A DNA stretch of 64,000 nucleotides from Dietzia psychralcaliphila (GCF_003096095.1 NZ_CP015453.1:1116001-1180000), one strand, 5' to 3'. Shown: positions 1 to 8,480, counted from the stretch's first letter. The notes: generated by a model from the sequence alone, not told the origin. Numbers and translations: made by a program.

Positions 1-458
1 TCTCACTGGAGAGCGACGAAGGGTCGTCGATCGGTCACGGTCGTCTGACCCCGCAGCTGGTGGTGCTCACGGTGATCTCGGGGCTGGCGTTCGCGGGCTT
101 CTTCGTCCTGTTGGCCCAGGTTCCGGCGGGTGAGGGGCTGTGGCCGGTCGCGGCATCGCGGATCGGCGCCACCGCAGTCGTCCTGACGGCGGCGTTCGCG
201 GCCCGCGAATCGTTCAGGTTCTCCCGACGTCTCATCGCGATCGGCCTGGTCCTGGCGGTGTTCGACGCGGTCGCCAACGGCGCCTTCTACTTCGCCTCCC
301 AGGCGGGGATGCTCTCGCTGGTCAGCGTGATCGCCGCGCTCTACCCCGCGTTCACGGTCGCACTGGCCATCACCCACGGTGGAGAACGCCTGCGTGCGGT
401 CCAGGTGGTCGGGCTGACGCTGGCCGGGGTGTCCATAGCGCTGCTCGCGTTGGGCTGA
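1..458 (+). CDS. EamA-family (DMT) transporter, C-terminal part
   Basis: The reading frame is open from the window edge (codons from base 3) to TGA at 456-458, so only the C-terminal half is seen. About four hydrophobic segments follow a short polar linker. A pattern of Ala/Gly-rich helices, a loop with Arg before helix 2, and an A-LYPAFTV motif fit the second EamA repeat of drug/metabolite transporters, which are inner-membrane proteins. Substrate cannot be inferred. The stop codon lies in a 12-bp motif repeated 21 bp later (451-462 and 472-483). Confidence 0.75.
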   Translation, partial: SLESDEGSSIGHGRLTPQLVVLTVISGLAFAGFFVLLAQVPAGEGLWPVAASRIGATAVVLTAAFAARESFRFSRRLIAIGLVLAVFDAVANGAFYFASQAGMLSLVSVIAALYPAFTVALAITHGGERLRAVQVVGLTLAGVSIALLALG

Positions 459-483
459 CCGAGCTCGTGGTGGGCTGACCGAG
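451..483 (+). repeat. Short direct repeat over the EamA stop codon
   Basis: The 12-mer GGGCTGACCGAG occurs at 451-462 and again at 472-483, 21 bp apart. The first copy contains the stop codon of the EamA gene. It is one of several repeats in this window that sit on gene ends. Confidence 0.6.
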
Positions 484-559
484 ACGGATGTCACCCTGGC
501 GGTGGGGCCCCGGTCGGGGTAGGGTCAAGGGTCCGTCGATGAGAGTCGGCGGACCTGAC

Positions 560-933
560 GGGGCTGATGTGGTTTCGACTACGTGAGTTGACGCAGGGGA
601 AGCGTGCCGGTGCAGGCCAGAGACCACCGTAAGCGTCGCGGCAACCAATTACGCGCCGATACCAATCAGCGCGACTACGCCCTCGCTGCCTGACAGCGGG
701 CTCGTAGTCTGTCGGCCCGGGGTCGCCCTCGCCCCGGTCACCGGCATCATCTAGAGGGATCACCGGCTCACCCGGTCACGGGGTGGGTCGGGACATCCAA
801 CAGTGACTGGGATCGTCATCGCCGACATGTCCGCATGAGGGCGAGATCCGAGTAGAGACCAACGCGGACTGCGCACGGAGAAGCCCTGCCGATGCTGCGG
901 AGGACCCGGGTTCAATTCCCGGCAGCTCCACCA
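560..933 (+). ncRNA. ssrA: tmRNA (transfer-messenger RNA)
   Basis: The 5' end (GGGGCTGATGTGGTTTCGAC) and the 3' end (GTTCAATTCCC arm, CAGCTCC, ACCA with encoded CCA) form the tRNA-Ala-like half, with GGGGCUG pairing to CAGCUCC. The tag frame at 655-690 reads ADTNQRDYALAA and ends in TGA at 691-693; the QRDYALAA ending is the usual actinobacterial tag. It rescues stalled ribosomes with SmpB and marks the product for proteolysis. A strong hairpin follows at 939-973. The 5' boundary is taken from the acceptor pairing. Confidence 0.95.
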
Positions 934-938
934 TCGGG

Positions 939-973
939 CCGAGCCCCCGGTCGATCATCGACCGGGGGCTCGG
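939..973 (+). terminator. Hairpin terminator after tmRNA
   Basis: A perfect inverted repeat (CCGAGCCCCCGGTCGAT and its complement) is centred on 956, six bases after the tmRNA CCA end. It is followed by a weak T run (GCATTT). Confidence 0.8.
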
Positions 974-1121
974 TGCATTTCTCCACAGCGCCACCGGCCC
1001 CGGGCTCCACCCCACGGCCCGCCCGTCCCGGCCCGGGTCGCGGTTTCGGTACCCTCTCGGTAGTCGCCGATCGCTCGGAGAAGTGCCGACGGTTTCCCAG
1101 TAGAGAAAGGCTCACTCACAC

Positions 1122-1865
1122 GTGAACGCCAAGCCCGCAGGTAACAAGAGCACCAAGGTGCTGAAGACCAAGAAGAACAACGGGATGTTGATCACGGTCG
1201 CGGCACTGATCGCCGTCGCCGTCCTGGTCCTCGGCGGTGTGGTGTGGATGGCCCAGCGGGGTGGCGAGGCCAACCCGATCACCTTTGGTGAGACGGCTGA
1301 CGAGCTGATCGAGATCTCGGACACGGGCGTGATCACGGTGGGGGAGGAGACCGCCCCGACCGTCCAGATCTGGGAGGACTTCATGTGCCCGGCGTGTGCG
1401 TCCTTCGAGGGGCAGAACGGTGAGCAGATCGCCTCGGCCGTCGAGGCCGGCGACCTGCGCGTGGAGTTCCACACCCTCAACTTCCTCAACCGTCAGTCGG
1501 CGTCGGGGGAGTACTCCACGCGCGCCATCGCTGCTGCCCAGTGCGTGGCGGCCAAGGAGTCGCTGCCGGTCTTCTTCGACGTCAAGAACGCCTTCTTCGC
1601 CCAGCAGCCCACCGAGGGCGGCGGCGATCGTTCCGCGCGGGAGCTCGCGAGTACGGCCGAGGCCGCCGGTGCGAATGCGGACACGGTCGAGTGCATCGGC
1701 AACGTGGAGACCAACGGCGGGATGGAGAAGGCCTCGGACACCGCCGACAACGCGCAGGACAGCATCCGTGAGGTCACAGACCGCGTCTCCACCCCCACCG
1801 TCGCCTACGAGGGTGAGGTCGTGGAGATTAGCAACCCGGCCTGGCTGCAGGACATCCTCGCCTGA
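1122..1865 (+). CDS. Membrane-anchored DsbA-like thioredoxin-fold protein
   Basis: 247 aa with a GTG start; GAGAAAGG about 12 bases upstream serves as ribosome site. A Lys-rich cytoplasmic N-terminus is followed by one membrane helix (about residues 21-44), then an extracytoplasmic DsbA-type thioredoxin fold. The redox motif CPAC is at 89-92 in the context WEDFMCPAC, and the cis-proline loop is STPTVAY near 225. Such proteins oxidise or shuffle disulfides in exported proteins. A TACCCT hexamer at 1050-1055 could be the -10 element. Standing alone between tmRNA and tRNA-Ala, its partner (VKOR or DsbD type) is not visible here. Confidence 0.85.
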   Translation: MNAKPAGNKSTKVLKTKKNNGMLITVAALIAVAVLVLGGVVWMAQRGGEANPITFGETADELIEISDTGVITVGEETAPTVQIWEDFMCPACASFEGQNGEQIASAVEAGDLRVEFHTLNFLNRQSASGEYSTRAIAAAQCVAAKESLPVFFDVKNAFFAQQPTEGGGDRSARELASTAEAAGANADTVECIGNVETNGGMEKASDTADNAQDSIREVTDRVSTPTVAYEGEVVEISNPAWLQDILA

Positions 1866-1997
1866 CCCCGATCCGCGGTTCTCGGAACCGGCCCCGCCCG
1901 TCCGTGGTGGGGCCGGAGGCGATTTGGAGGGCCGAACCGGGATGGTGTAACTTTGGTCGAGCCGGTCGCTGAGAGGTGAACGGAGCACGACGAATAC

Positions 1998-2070
1998 GGG
2001 GCTATGGCGCAGCTGGTAGCGCACCACACTGGCAGTGTGGGGGTCAGGGGTTCGAGTCCCCTTAGCTCCA
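1998..2070 (+). tRNA. tRNA-Ala (anticodon GGC)
   Basis: A 73-nt cloverleaf: acceptor GGGGCTA/TAGCTCC, anticodon stem CCACA/TGTGG with loop CTGGCAG giving anticodon GGC, and a T arm with GTTCGAGTC. Discriminator A; CCA is not encoded. TAACTT at 1948-1953 is a possible -10 element. Confidence 0.95.
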
Positions 2071-2110
2071 CCCGAGTAACCGGTCCGGAGACGGACGGTT
2101 GATACGAGCA

Positions 2111-2135
2111 AGAGCCCGGCCTCTGGCCGGGCTCT
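2111..2135 (+). terminator. Hairpin terminator after tRNA-Ala
   Basis: Perfect 11-bp stem (AGAGCCCGGCC / GGCCGGGCTCT) with a 3-nt loop, followed by TTCTATT. It sits between tRNA-Ala and the converging VOC gene and could stop transcription from both sides. Confidence 0.85.
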
Positions 2136-2143
2136 TTCTATTG

Positions 2144-2650
2144 CTATCCCTGCTGCGCCGCCCACTCGGCGACCCGACGTGAACTCTCGGACTCCGACAG
2201 GTCCTCCACCCGGGACGTGATCGACCAGCGCACGCCGTACGGGTCCCGGATCGAGGCGAACCGGTCGCCGGAGACGAACTCGCTCACCGGCTCGCGGATC
2301 GTGGCGCCGGCCTGTTCGGCCCGGTGGACCACATCGTCCACGTCCGCGCAGTACACACCGATCGAGTAGCAGTCGGACTCACCGGTGGGCGCGGGCACGA
2401 GCCCGAACTGGGGACTGGGCTCGCCGAGTTGCAACCGTCCGTTGCCGAAGTCGAGTTCGGCGTGCACGACGACCCCTCCCATCTCCGTCACGTCGACCAC
2501 CCGGGCGCCGAACACCGAGGAATAGAATTCAACGGCGTCCCCCGCTCCTTCGACGGCGAGGAACGGCGTCAGCGTGGTCGACCCGTGGGGGACGCCCGCG
2601 GTGGTGTGCTCTCCGGTGACCCCGATCCGGGGCGTGGTGTTCTCGGTCAT
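2144..2650 (-). CDS. VOC-family (glyoxalase/PhnB-like) protein
   Basis: 168 aa. The segments FLAVEGAGDAVEFYSSVFGA (about 30-49), a central YCADVDDVVHRAEQAGA and the closing DRFASIRDPYGVRW are characteristic of PhnB-like VOC proteins, which use two beta-alpha-beta-beta-beta modules to bind a metal or small molecule. The substrate is not predictable. The gene is divergent from an AraC-type regulator 80 bp away, which may control it. A TAGGTT hexamer six bases before ATG suggests a leaderless transcript and supports this start. Confidence 0.85.
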   Translation of the reverse strand: MTENTTPRIGVTGEHTTAGVPHGSTTLTPFLAVEGAGDAVEFYSSVFGARVVDVTEMGGVVVHAELDFGNGRLQLGEPSPQFGLVPAPTGESDCYSIGVYCADVDDVVHRAEQAGATIREPVSEFVSGDRFASIRDPYGVRWSITSRVEDLSESESSRRVAEWAAQQG

Positions 2651-2656
2651 GAGAAG

Positions 2657-2662
2657 AACCTA
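2657..2662 (-). promoter_or_regulatory. -10 element, leaderless VOC gene
   Basis: TAGGTT on the minus strand ends 6 nt before the ATG at 2650, placing the expected transcription start at or next to the start codon. Confidence 0.5.
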
Positions 2663-2730
2663 CGAGAGCGCGCACAGCGGCGGCTTGAAGATTCGCGACG
2701 ACGTCGCGGCAGACACGCGGGGAGGGGACG

Positions 2731-3639
2731 ATGTCCGACCTCGCTGATCGACGCGGAGTCCTCTATCCGGACCGGCTGCCCACCTTCCACCGCGAGAACG
2801 CCCCGTCCGAACTGTGCGACCGCATCCGGTGGTTCTGGATCCCGCGCTGGCGTCTCGCGCCGGGGGAGACCTCCCGTCAGGAGCTACTGCCCTTTCCCGC
2901 GTCCAACCTCGTCGTCGAACCCGGCGGCGTCAGCCTCTCCGGACCGACGACCGGAATCTCCCACCGCGACCTGAGCGGCACCGGTTGGGCCGTCGGTGCC
3001 CTGCTCCGCCCCGCCGGACTGGCCTCGCTGACCACCGCACCGCAGCGACTCCGTGACGCCGAGACGCCGTTCGTGTCCGCCGAGCTGCACCGGGCCGTGG
3101 CGGAGGCGATGTCGGGGGCAGGGGTGAGGGCCGGGTCAGAGGCTGGGCCGGAGGCGAACGAGGCCCTCGGCGGGACGAGCGGGACCGTCGGCGGGACGAG
3201 CGCGGTCGACCAGCGTGAGGCCGTGGCGCGGAGACGGGCGATCCACGCCTTTTCCGCCTGGGCCGCCGAGCACCTCGCTCCCCCGGATGACGGGGGCGCT
3301 CTGGCCAACGCGATGGAAGACCTCATCGCCTCGGACAGATCGATCGTCCGGGTGGGCCAGGTCGCCGCCGTCCTCGGCGTGTCGACAAGAGGAGTGCAAC
3401 GACTCGCGCACTGCTACGTGGGGGTCACGCCGCTGGCGATGATCCGTCGGTACCGCCTCCAGGAGGCCGCGCAGCGACTACGCGACGACCCGTCGGTGAC
3501 GATCGCCCAGATCGCCGCAGACCTCGGGTATTCCGACCACGCCCACCTCAGCGCCGACTTCCGCACGGTCCTCGGCCGGAGCCCGAACTCCTACCGTCGT
3601 GGGCCCGGCGCGGCGGCGAAGGGATCCTCCGACGGGTGA
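2731..3639 (+). CDS. AraC-family transcriptional regulator
   Basis: 302 aa. The N-terminal region (about 1-100) resembles the sensor-type domain often found before AraC heads, and the C-terminal 100 residues carry the double helix-turn-helix: VGQVAAVLGVSTRGVQRL and IAQIAADLGYSDHAHLSADF with the FR..G.SP..YR ending. A Gly/Thr/Ser-rich linker at about 125-160 contains a small in-frame duplication (GGTSGTV/GGTSAV). ATG is preceded by GAGGGG. It is divergent from the VOC gene, its most likely target. Its 3' end overlaps the convergent YccF gene by 49 bp. Confidence 0.85.
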   Translation: MSDLADRRGVLYPDRLPTFHRENAPSELCDRIRWFWIPRWRLAPGETSRQELLPFPASNLVVEPGGVSLSGPTTGISHRDLSGTGWAVGALLRPAGLASLTTAPQRLRDAETPFVSAELHRAVAEAMSGAGVRAGSEAGPEANEALGGTSGTVGGTSAVDQREAVARRRAIHAFSAWAAEHLAPPDDGGALANAMEDLIASDRSIVRVGQVAAVLGVSTRGVQRLAHCYVGVTPLAMIRRYRLQEAAQRLRDDPSVTIAQIAADLGYSDHAHLSADFRTVLGRSPNSYRRGPGAAAKGSSDG

Positions 3640-4010
3640 CGGATGGGCACGATCCGCTGGCCGAGCGGGAGAAAGGCCAGCGGGACCATCTTCCAGCAGG
3701 CGATGCCGAACGGGATACCCACGATGGTCAGGCACAACAGCAATCCTGCGACCAGGTGGGCGATAGCCAGCTCCCATCCGAGCAGGAGGATCCACAGGAT
3801 GTTGCCGATCAGTGAGAGCACGCCGGCGTCCCGGCGGAACTCGGTCCGCCTACCGAACGGCCACACGACGTACGCCGCGAGACGGAACGAGGCGATACCG
3901 AATGGGATGGTGATGATCAGGATGCAGGCGATGATCCCCGCGATCACGTACACCAGAGCCAACCACCAGCCGGCGAGAATGAACCACAGCACGTTCCCCA
4001 GAGTTCGCAT
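3591..4010 (-). CDS. YccF domain (DUF307) inner-membrane protein
   Basis: 139 aa. Two similar halves each contain a long hydrophobic stretch followed by I.G.PFGIA (ITIPFGIASFRLA near 33-45 and VGIPFGIACWKM near 98-109), the hallmark of the YccF family. Both halves carry N-terminal membrane helices (LWFILAGWWLAL, ILWILLLGWELA). The family is an integral membrane protein of unknown role. TACCGT lies six bases before ATG, pointing to a leaderless mRNA. The last 49 bp overlap the convergent AraC gene. Confidence 0.85.
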   Translation of the reverse strand: MRTLGNVLWFILAGWWLALVYVIAGIIACILIITIPFGIASFRLAAYVVWPFGRRTEFRRDAGVLSLIGNILWILLLGWELAIAHLVAGLLLCLTIVGIPFGIACWKMVPLAFLPLGQRIVPIRHPSEDPFAAAPGPRR

Positions 4011-4016
4011 GACACC

Positions 4017-4022
4017 ACGGTA
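4017..4022 (-). promoter_or_regulatory. -10 element, leaderless YccF gene
   Basis: TACCGT (minus strand), 6-nt spacer, then the ATG at 4010. Confidence 0.45.
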
Positions 4023-4035
4023 GACACTGCGGCCG

Positions 4036-4521
4036 TCAGGTTCGGCGGGTGACGACCAATGCGAATGTCAGTGCTGCGCCCCACAACGCGAAAAGCGGGT
4101 CCCACAAGAGGGCATGGCCGATCAGGCCCGGCCGGTCAGAACTCCCGGTCTCCACCCAGCCGGCGAGGATGGCGGCGGCTGCTGCGGCGTTGACCGTGCC
4201 GTAGATGATCAGGAACGGTCCGCCGACCCATGCGATCCCGCGCCAGACGGGCCTGCCCGGTATCCGGCGCGTCTCGGCGAGTAATGGAATCCAGGCGGCG
4301 AGGAACTTCACCACAGCGACCGCGAGCAGTCCGCCGAGCGCCATGAGGGGCCGTTCCTTCACCACGGTGACGGCCCAAACGCCAACGGTGTCCAGCAGGA
4401 TTCGGCCCCCGAGCGCCCAGTAGGCACTCCACGCAGCATGCACAGTCCCCAGGATCGCCGCCACCCACAGAGCCGCCCGAGCCGAGGGTGTCGGGCAATC
4501 CGGAGTGCCGTTCACTCTCAT
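4036..4521 (-). CDS. DUF3995-like small membrane protein
   Basis: 161 aa from the ATG at 4521. Four hydrophobic helices are visible, the first with the pattern HAAWSAYWALGGR typical of DUF3995 proteins, which have no known function. A longer GTG start at 4563 is possible, but TAGCCT seven bases before 4521 fits a leaderless start there and no ribosome site is seen for either. It lies 25 bp upstream of YccF on the same strand. Confidence 0.7.
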   Translation of the reverse strand: MRVNGTPDCPTPSARAALWVAAILGTVHAAWSAYWALGGRILLDTVGVWAVTVVKERPLMALGGLLAVAVVKFLAAWIPLLAETRRIPGRPVWRGIAWVGGPFLIIYGTVNAAAAAAILAGWVETGSSDRPGLIGHALLWDPLFALWGAALTFALVVTRRT

Positions 4522-4528
4522 GGTCGAC

Positions 4529-4534
4529 AGGCTA
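4529..4534 (-). promoter_or_regulatory. -10 element, leaderless DUF3995 gene
   Basis: TAGCCT (minus strand), 7-nt spacer, then the ATG at 4521. Confidence 0.45.
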
Positions 4535-4633
4535 TTGGTCGCGTGGCCCGTCGGAGGGCCCACGAGTAACGACGTGTGTCGCAGGTCACTCCAAACCGCG
4601 CACTACGGGACAGAACTGTGACATGTTCTAGTT

Positions 4634-5983
4634 ATGCGTAGCGTGAGTCTCGTCGTGACCAGAAAGCTGCTCGCGCAGGTGCTCGTCGTGTGTCTGGCCG
4701 CGAGCGCTCTGATCGCGGGGTCCGCGCACGCCGGTGCACAGACTCGAGCGGTCGAGGGGTTCCACTGGGGAGTCGCGACGTCCGGCTTCCAGGTCGAGGG
4801 TTCCAACGCGGACTCCAACTGGAAGCGCCACGTCGACGGTGCAGCGTCACGGGGCGAGGCGGATCCGGTCAACGACGCCGTCGACTTCTGGAACAGGTAC
4901 GAGGAGGACATCGCCCGTGCCGCGGACATGGGCGTCACCACCTTCCGCCTGAGCGTGGAGTGGTCGCGCATCGAGCCGCAGCCGGGGCAGTACGACGAAC
5001 AGGCGTTGCGGCGCTACGACGACATCCTGAGCACGATCAGGGCGCACGGCATGACACCGATGATCACCATGGTCCACTACGTGTATCCGGGCTGGCTGGT
5101 GGATCGTGGCGGTTTCCTCTCTCCGGACGCGGTGGAGGCGTTCGGGCGCTACGCCGAGCTCATCACCGAGCGGTGGGCCGGCGACGGGACGATGTGGGTC
5201 ACCTTCAACGAGCCCCTCGTGTTCTTCAGCCACGAGCTGCGTATCGGGCTCGTGGGTCTGCACCAGTTCAACGCCTTCCGCGACAACGTGGTCGCAGCCC
5301 ACAAGCTGGGATACCACGCCGCTCACCGGGCGGACCCGGACGCGATGGTGACCGCCAACGAGGCGTACCTGCCCGCGTTCGCTCCGGCGACGGATGACCT
5401 CCTGCTCAATCACATCCGTGGGGAGCTCGACTTCATCGGCATCGACTACTACTACGGGATAGCGCTCGACAACCTCACCACTATCCGCGCGGCGTGGGAC
5501 GACTTCGCGGGCGTCCGGCCGCAGCCCGAGGGGATGTACGAGTCGATAGTCCACTACGCGAAGCACTTCCCGGGGATGCCCTTGTACATCGTGGAGAACG
5601 GGTTGCCGACGGACAACGGCCACCGCGGTGACGCCATCGACCGCGGTGACTACCTCCGCGACACCGTCTTCTGGATCCAGCGCGCGGTCGCAGACGGATA
5701 CCCGGTGATCGGGTACAACCACTGGTCTCTGGTCGACAACTACGAGTGGGGTAGCTACGACTCCCGGTTCGGCCTCTACCAGGTCGACGTGCTCACCGAT
5801 CCGGCGCTCGAGCGTCGGCCTACCTCCGGGGTCGACGCGTACCGGGACGTGATCACGCGCGGTGGTGTCCCGGAGGGCTACCGCCCGGTCCTGCCGGTGG
5901 GGATGTGCTCGCTGGGCACGATCCCCGACACGTGCCTGAATCCCGTCGACGTCCACGGACCGCTCGCGACGTTGGCGGGTTGA
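4634..5983 (+). CDS. Secreted family 1 glycoside hydrolase (beta-glucosidase type)
   Basis: 449 aa. A signal peptide (positive start, hydrophobic core about 12-30, SAHA-GA cleavage near 33) precedes a GH1 barrel that opens with FHWGVATSGFQVEGS. The acid/base is E193 in TFNEP and the nucleophile E321 in YIVENG; the C-terminal GYNHWSLVDNYEWGSYDSRFGL is the usual GH1 aglycone region. GH1 enzymes hydrolyse beta-glycosides with retention. Most bacterial GH1 enzymes are cytoplasmic, so export is unusual. The tail carries an extra Cys pair (MCSLGTIPDTC) that could form a disulfide outside the cell. Confidence 0.9.
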   Translation: MRSVSLVVTRKLLAQVLVVCLAASALIAGSAHAGAQTRAVEGFHWGVATSGFQVEGSNADSNWKRHVDGAASRGEADPVNDAVDFWNRYEEDIARAADMGVTTFRLSVEWSRIEPQPGQYDEQALRRYDDILSTIRAHGMTPMITMVHYVYPGWLVDRGGFLSPDAVEAFGRYAELITERWAGDGTMWVTFNEPLVFFSHELRIGLVGLHQFNAFRDNVVAAHKLGYHAAHRADPDAMVTANEAYLPAFAPATDDLLLNHIRGELDFIGIDYYYGIALDNLTTIRAAWDDFAGVRPQPEGMYESIVHYAKHFPGMPLYIVENGLPTDNGHRGDAIDRGDYLRDTVFWIQRAVADGYPVIGYNHWSLVDNYEWGSYDSRFGLYQVDVLTDPALERRPTSGVDAYRDVITRGGVPEGYRPVLPVGMCSLGTIPDTCLNPVDVHGPLATLAG

Positions 5984-6032
5984 CGGCCCGGACCTTCTCC
6001 GGCTGGCTCTTCTCCACCCGGCCCCCCGGACG

Positions 6033-6038
6033 TAGGGT
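6033..6038 (+). promoter_or_regulatory. -10 element, leaderless serine hydrolase gene
   Basis: TAGGGT, 6-nt spacer, then the ATG at 6045. Confidence 0.5.
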
Positions 6039-6044
6039 CACCCC

Positions 6045-7139
6045 ATGGAACGGTTCGCCTCCGTCACCGAGGGGCTCGACGCCCTCGTCGACGCCGGACG
6101 ACTCACCGGGTACGTCTGCGGGGTCCGGCAGGACGGCAGGTCTCGGATCGTCGCCGGCGGGACACGGTCACTCGGCGGCCCCGCACTCGACCCGGACGCG
6201 GTGTTCCCGCTGTCGTCCAACACCAAGCCGGTGGGTGGTGTGCTCGCGCTCACGCTGGTCGAGCTCGGCGTCCTCGCGCTCGACGACCCGGTCGCCACGC
6301 ATCTGCCGGAGCTGTCCGCCCCGAGGGTCCTGGCCCGGCCGGGCGGGCCGCTCGACCAGACCGTGCCGGCCGGGCGACCGATCACCTTGAGGCACCTCCT
6401 CACCATGACCGCCGGTGTCGGCTGGGTGGGGGAGGGCAGCGCCCTGGCAGACGCCATGAGCGAGAGACAGATCGCCCCGGGTCCCTACGCCCCTCCGATG
6501 GCGCCGGACGAGTACCTCCGGCTGCTGGGTGCGCTGCCTCTGGCGGACCAGCCGGGTCAGGGGTGGAACTACCACACGGGGAGCGACGTCCTGGGTGTGC
6601 TCCTGGCGCGGGCCGCGGGCGCCACCGTGTCCGAGCTGCTGGCCGAGCACGTCACCGGTCCCCTCGGACTGGCGGACTGCGGGTTCACCGCCGACCCGGA
6701 CCGGCTCCCCACCAGCTACGGGGTCGGACCGGACGGGGATCTCCGGGCGCTGGACACCCGGATCAGGTTCGATCACCCACCGCGGTTCGAGTCGCTGGCG
6801 TGCGGGCTGGCCTCGACCGTCGCCGACTACCTGACGATCCTCGACGTCCTGGTAGACGGGGGGACGGTGCTCGGCGCGCGGTACGTGGAGGAGATGGCGA
6901 CCGACCACCTGACCCCACGGCAGCGCGCGGCTGCCGAGGGGTTCGTCGCTCCCGGCTGCGGGTACGGGTTCCAGGTGGAGATCCGCCCGGACGGGGTCGT
7001 CGGCTGGGCCGGGGGACTGGGGACGATCGGCTACGTCGACCGGCGCACGGGCCGCTGCGCGGCGGTGTTCACCACGCAGTCCTACGACGTACCCGGAACG
7101 GCGGACGCGCTCGACTCGGTGTGGGAACTGTTGCGGTGA
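6045..7139 (+). CDS. Serine hydrolase (beta-lactamase class C/esterase family)
   Basis: 364 aa. The catalytic S58-x-x-K61 tetrad lies in LSSNTKPVGG, followed by LRHLLTMTAGVGW (the usual LLtHtSG region) and WNYHTGSDVLG, where Tyr of the YxN-type motif is expected. The C-terminal GYGFQVEI and GWAGGLGT resemble the third motif (H/W-x-G). No signal peptide is seen, so a cytoplasmic esterase or peptidase is more likely than a secreted beta-lactamase. The -10 hexamer six bases before ATG supports the start. Confidence 0.85.
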   Translation: MERFASVTEGLDALVDAGRLTGYVCGVRQDGRSRIVAGGTRSLGGPALDPDAVFPLSSNTKPVGGVLALTLVELGVLALDDPVATHLPELSAPRVLARPGGPLDQTVPAGRPITLRHLLTMTAGVGWVGEGSALADAMSERQIAPGPYAPPMAPDEYLRLLGALPLADQPGQGWNYHTGSDVLGVLLARAAGATVSELLAEHVTGPLGLADCGFTADPDRLPTSYGVGPDGDLRALDTRIRFDHPPRFESLACGLASTVADYLTILDVLVDGGTVLGARYVEEMATDHLTPRQRAAAEGFVAPGCGYGFQVEIRPDGVVGWAGGLGTIGYVDRRTGRCAAVFTTQSYDVPGTADALDSVWELLR

Positions 7140-7169
7140 CCGGCCGGCCGGACATCACGCCTGCCGTCC

Positions 7170-8060
7170 CTATGCCTGGCGCCACCACGTGTCCAGGGGG
7201 GTGGCCGGGACCGACCGCTTGTGACGTGTGGCCAGGAACAGCTGCTCTATCCGGGTCACTGCCTCGGGTGACACGCCGTCGCGACCCTCCAGATAGTCGT
7301 CGATCTGCTCGTACGTGACGCCCAGCGCCACCTCGTCGGGCAGGCCCGGGCGGTCATCCTCCAGATCGGCCGTGGGGACCTTGCGCCAGGTCGACTCCGG
7401 TGCGCCGAGCTGCCGCAGCAGTGCAGCGCCCTGTCGCTTGGTGAGGCCGGTGAGGGGGGTCAGGTCGACCCCGCCGTCGCCGTACTTGGTGAAGAAGCCG
7501 GTGACCGCCTCGGCGGCGTGATCGGTGCCGACGACGAGGTGGCCCAGTTGCCCGGCCACCGCGTACTGCGCGATCATCCGCTGGCGCGCCTTGACGTTGC
7601 CGCGGACGAAGTCCCGGAGCGGGCCCCCGTGATCGGGCAGTTCCTCCAGCGCCTCGGCAGCGGCCGCCGAGGCGGCGTCCGATGCCGGCCGGACGTCGAC
7701 GGTGACGCTGGCGTCGGGCCGGATGAAGTCCAGGGCCGTGACGGCGTCGGCCTCGTCCGCCTGAGTGCCGTACGGCAGGCGCATGGCGACGAAGCGGGCC
7801 TCGGCCAGGCCTTCGGCGCGGAGCTTCTCGGCGGCGAGTTGGCAGAGCCGGCCCGTGAGGGCGGAGTCCTGCCCGCCGCTGATCCCCAGAACGAAACCCG
7901 TGGCCGGCGTGGAGCGGAGGTAGTCGGCGAGGAACGCCACGCGACGCTCCACCTCCTGCTCCGGATCGATGTCGGGGCGAACACCGAGTTCGGCGATGAT
8001 GGACGCGCGGAGCGCACCGGAATCGAGGGAGTGTCCGGTGTCGGGAGAGTTCTGGTTCAT
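7170..8060 (-). CDS. nadE: NH3-dependent NAD+ synthetase
   Basis: 296 aa. The ATP-pyrophosphatase P-loop SGGQDS is at 61-66, and RMPYGTQ-like ([11 protein letters not shown]) and [20 protein letters not shown] motifs are those of ammonia-dependent NadE, which amidates deamido-NAD. There is no glutaminase domain, unlike the glutamine-dependent NadE usual in mycobacteria, so ammonia must come from elsewhere. TATGCT six bases before ATG suggests a leaderless mRNA. pncB, which feeds the same pathway, lies 12 kb away. Confidence 0.95.
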   Translation of the reverse strand: MNQNSPDTGHSLDSGALRASIIAELGVRPDIDPEQEVERRVAFLADYLRSTPATGFVLGISGGQDSALTGRLCQLAAEKLRAEGLAEARFVAMRLPYGTQADEADAVTALDFIRPDASVTVDVRPASDAASAAAAEALEELPDHGGPLRDFVRGNVKARQRMIAQYAVAGQLGHLVVGTDHAAEAVTGFFTKYGDGGVDLTPLTGLTKRQGAALLRQLGAPESTWRKVPTADLEDDRPGLPDEVALGVTYEQIDDYLEGRDGVSPEAVTRIEQLFLATRHKRSVPATPLDTWWRQA

Positions 8061-8066
8061 GGCGTC

Positions 8067-8072
8067 AGCATA
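8067..8072 (-). promoter_or_regulatory. -10 element, leaderless nadE
   Basis: TATGCT (minus strand), 6-nt spacer, then the ATG at 8060. Confidence 0.5.
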
Positions 8073-8160
8073 GGAAGCCCGTGTGACTTCTGCGTGACAT
8101 GCGGGCGGGGGACGCGAGGTGTCCGGTTCCGCCGGTTGGAGTTCTGACGGGGGCGTCCGT

Positions 8161-8166
8161 TACGAT
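8161..8166 (+). promoter_or_regulatory. Possible -10 element for rpmJ
   Basis: TACGAT about 108 bp before the rpmJ start, in the only AT-richer stretch upstream of it. No clear -35 partner is seen. Confidence 0.3.
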
Positions 8167-8274
8167 GGACCAGTTGTGTGTCGTGCATCCGACCTCCGGG
8201 TCGGACGTGTCGCGCAGTCATCCCAGTCGTGTCGGCGGCCATTGCGGCCGCCCCGAGAGCCTAAGGAGCGCCAG

Positions 8275-8397
8275 ATGAAGGTCCGCAAGTCCCTTCGGTC
8301 GCTGAAGAACAAGCCGGGCGCCCAGGTTGTCCGTCGTCGCGGCAAGGTCTACGTGATCAACAAGAAGGACCCCCGTTTCAAGGCCCGCCAGGGCTGA
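8275..8397 (+). CDS. rpmJ: 50S ribosomal protein L36, cysteine-free type
   Basis: 40 aa. It begins [11 protein letters not shown] and ends [11 protein letters not shown], with no cysteine or zinc-binding residues, so it is the zinc-independent (type B) L36. AAGGAG at 8263-8268 is a good ribosome site. In bacteria with two L36 genes the zinc-free copy is usually made under zinc starvation; whether a second copy exists cannot be seen here. A GC-rich hairpin follows at 8428-8463. Confidence 0.95.
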   Translation: MKVRKSLRSLKNKPGAQVVRRRGKVYVINKKDPRFKARQG

Positions 8398-8427
8398 GTC
8401 CGTCCGCGTGGGAACCCACGCACCCTC

Positions 8428-8463
8428 GAGGGCCCGTCTCCGGTTCGCCGGCGGCGGGCCCTC
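8428..8463 (+). terminator. Hairpin after rpmJ
   Basis: GAGGGCCCG (8428-8436) pairs with CGGGCCCTC (8455-8463). No T run follows, only CGTCGTCGTTCC. Confidence 0.55.
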
Positions 8464-8480
8464 GTCGTCGTTCCCGGGGT

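Noticed and set aside
2731-3639. AraC gene internal Gly/Thr repeat as a stop-linked repeat
   Set aside because: It is a single short in-frame duplication far from the gene end, so it was not counted in the stop-codon pattern.
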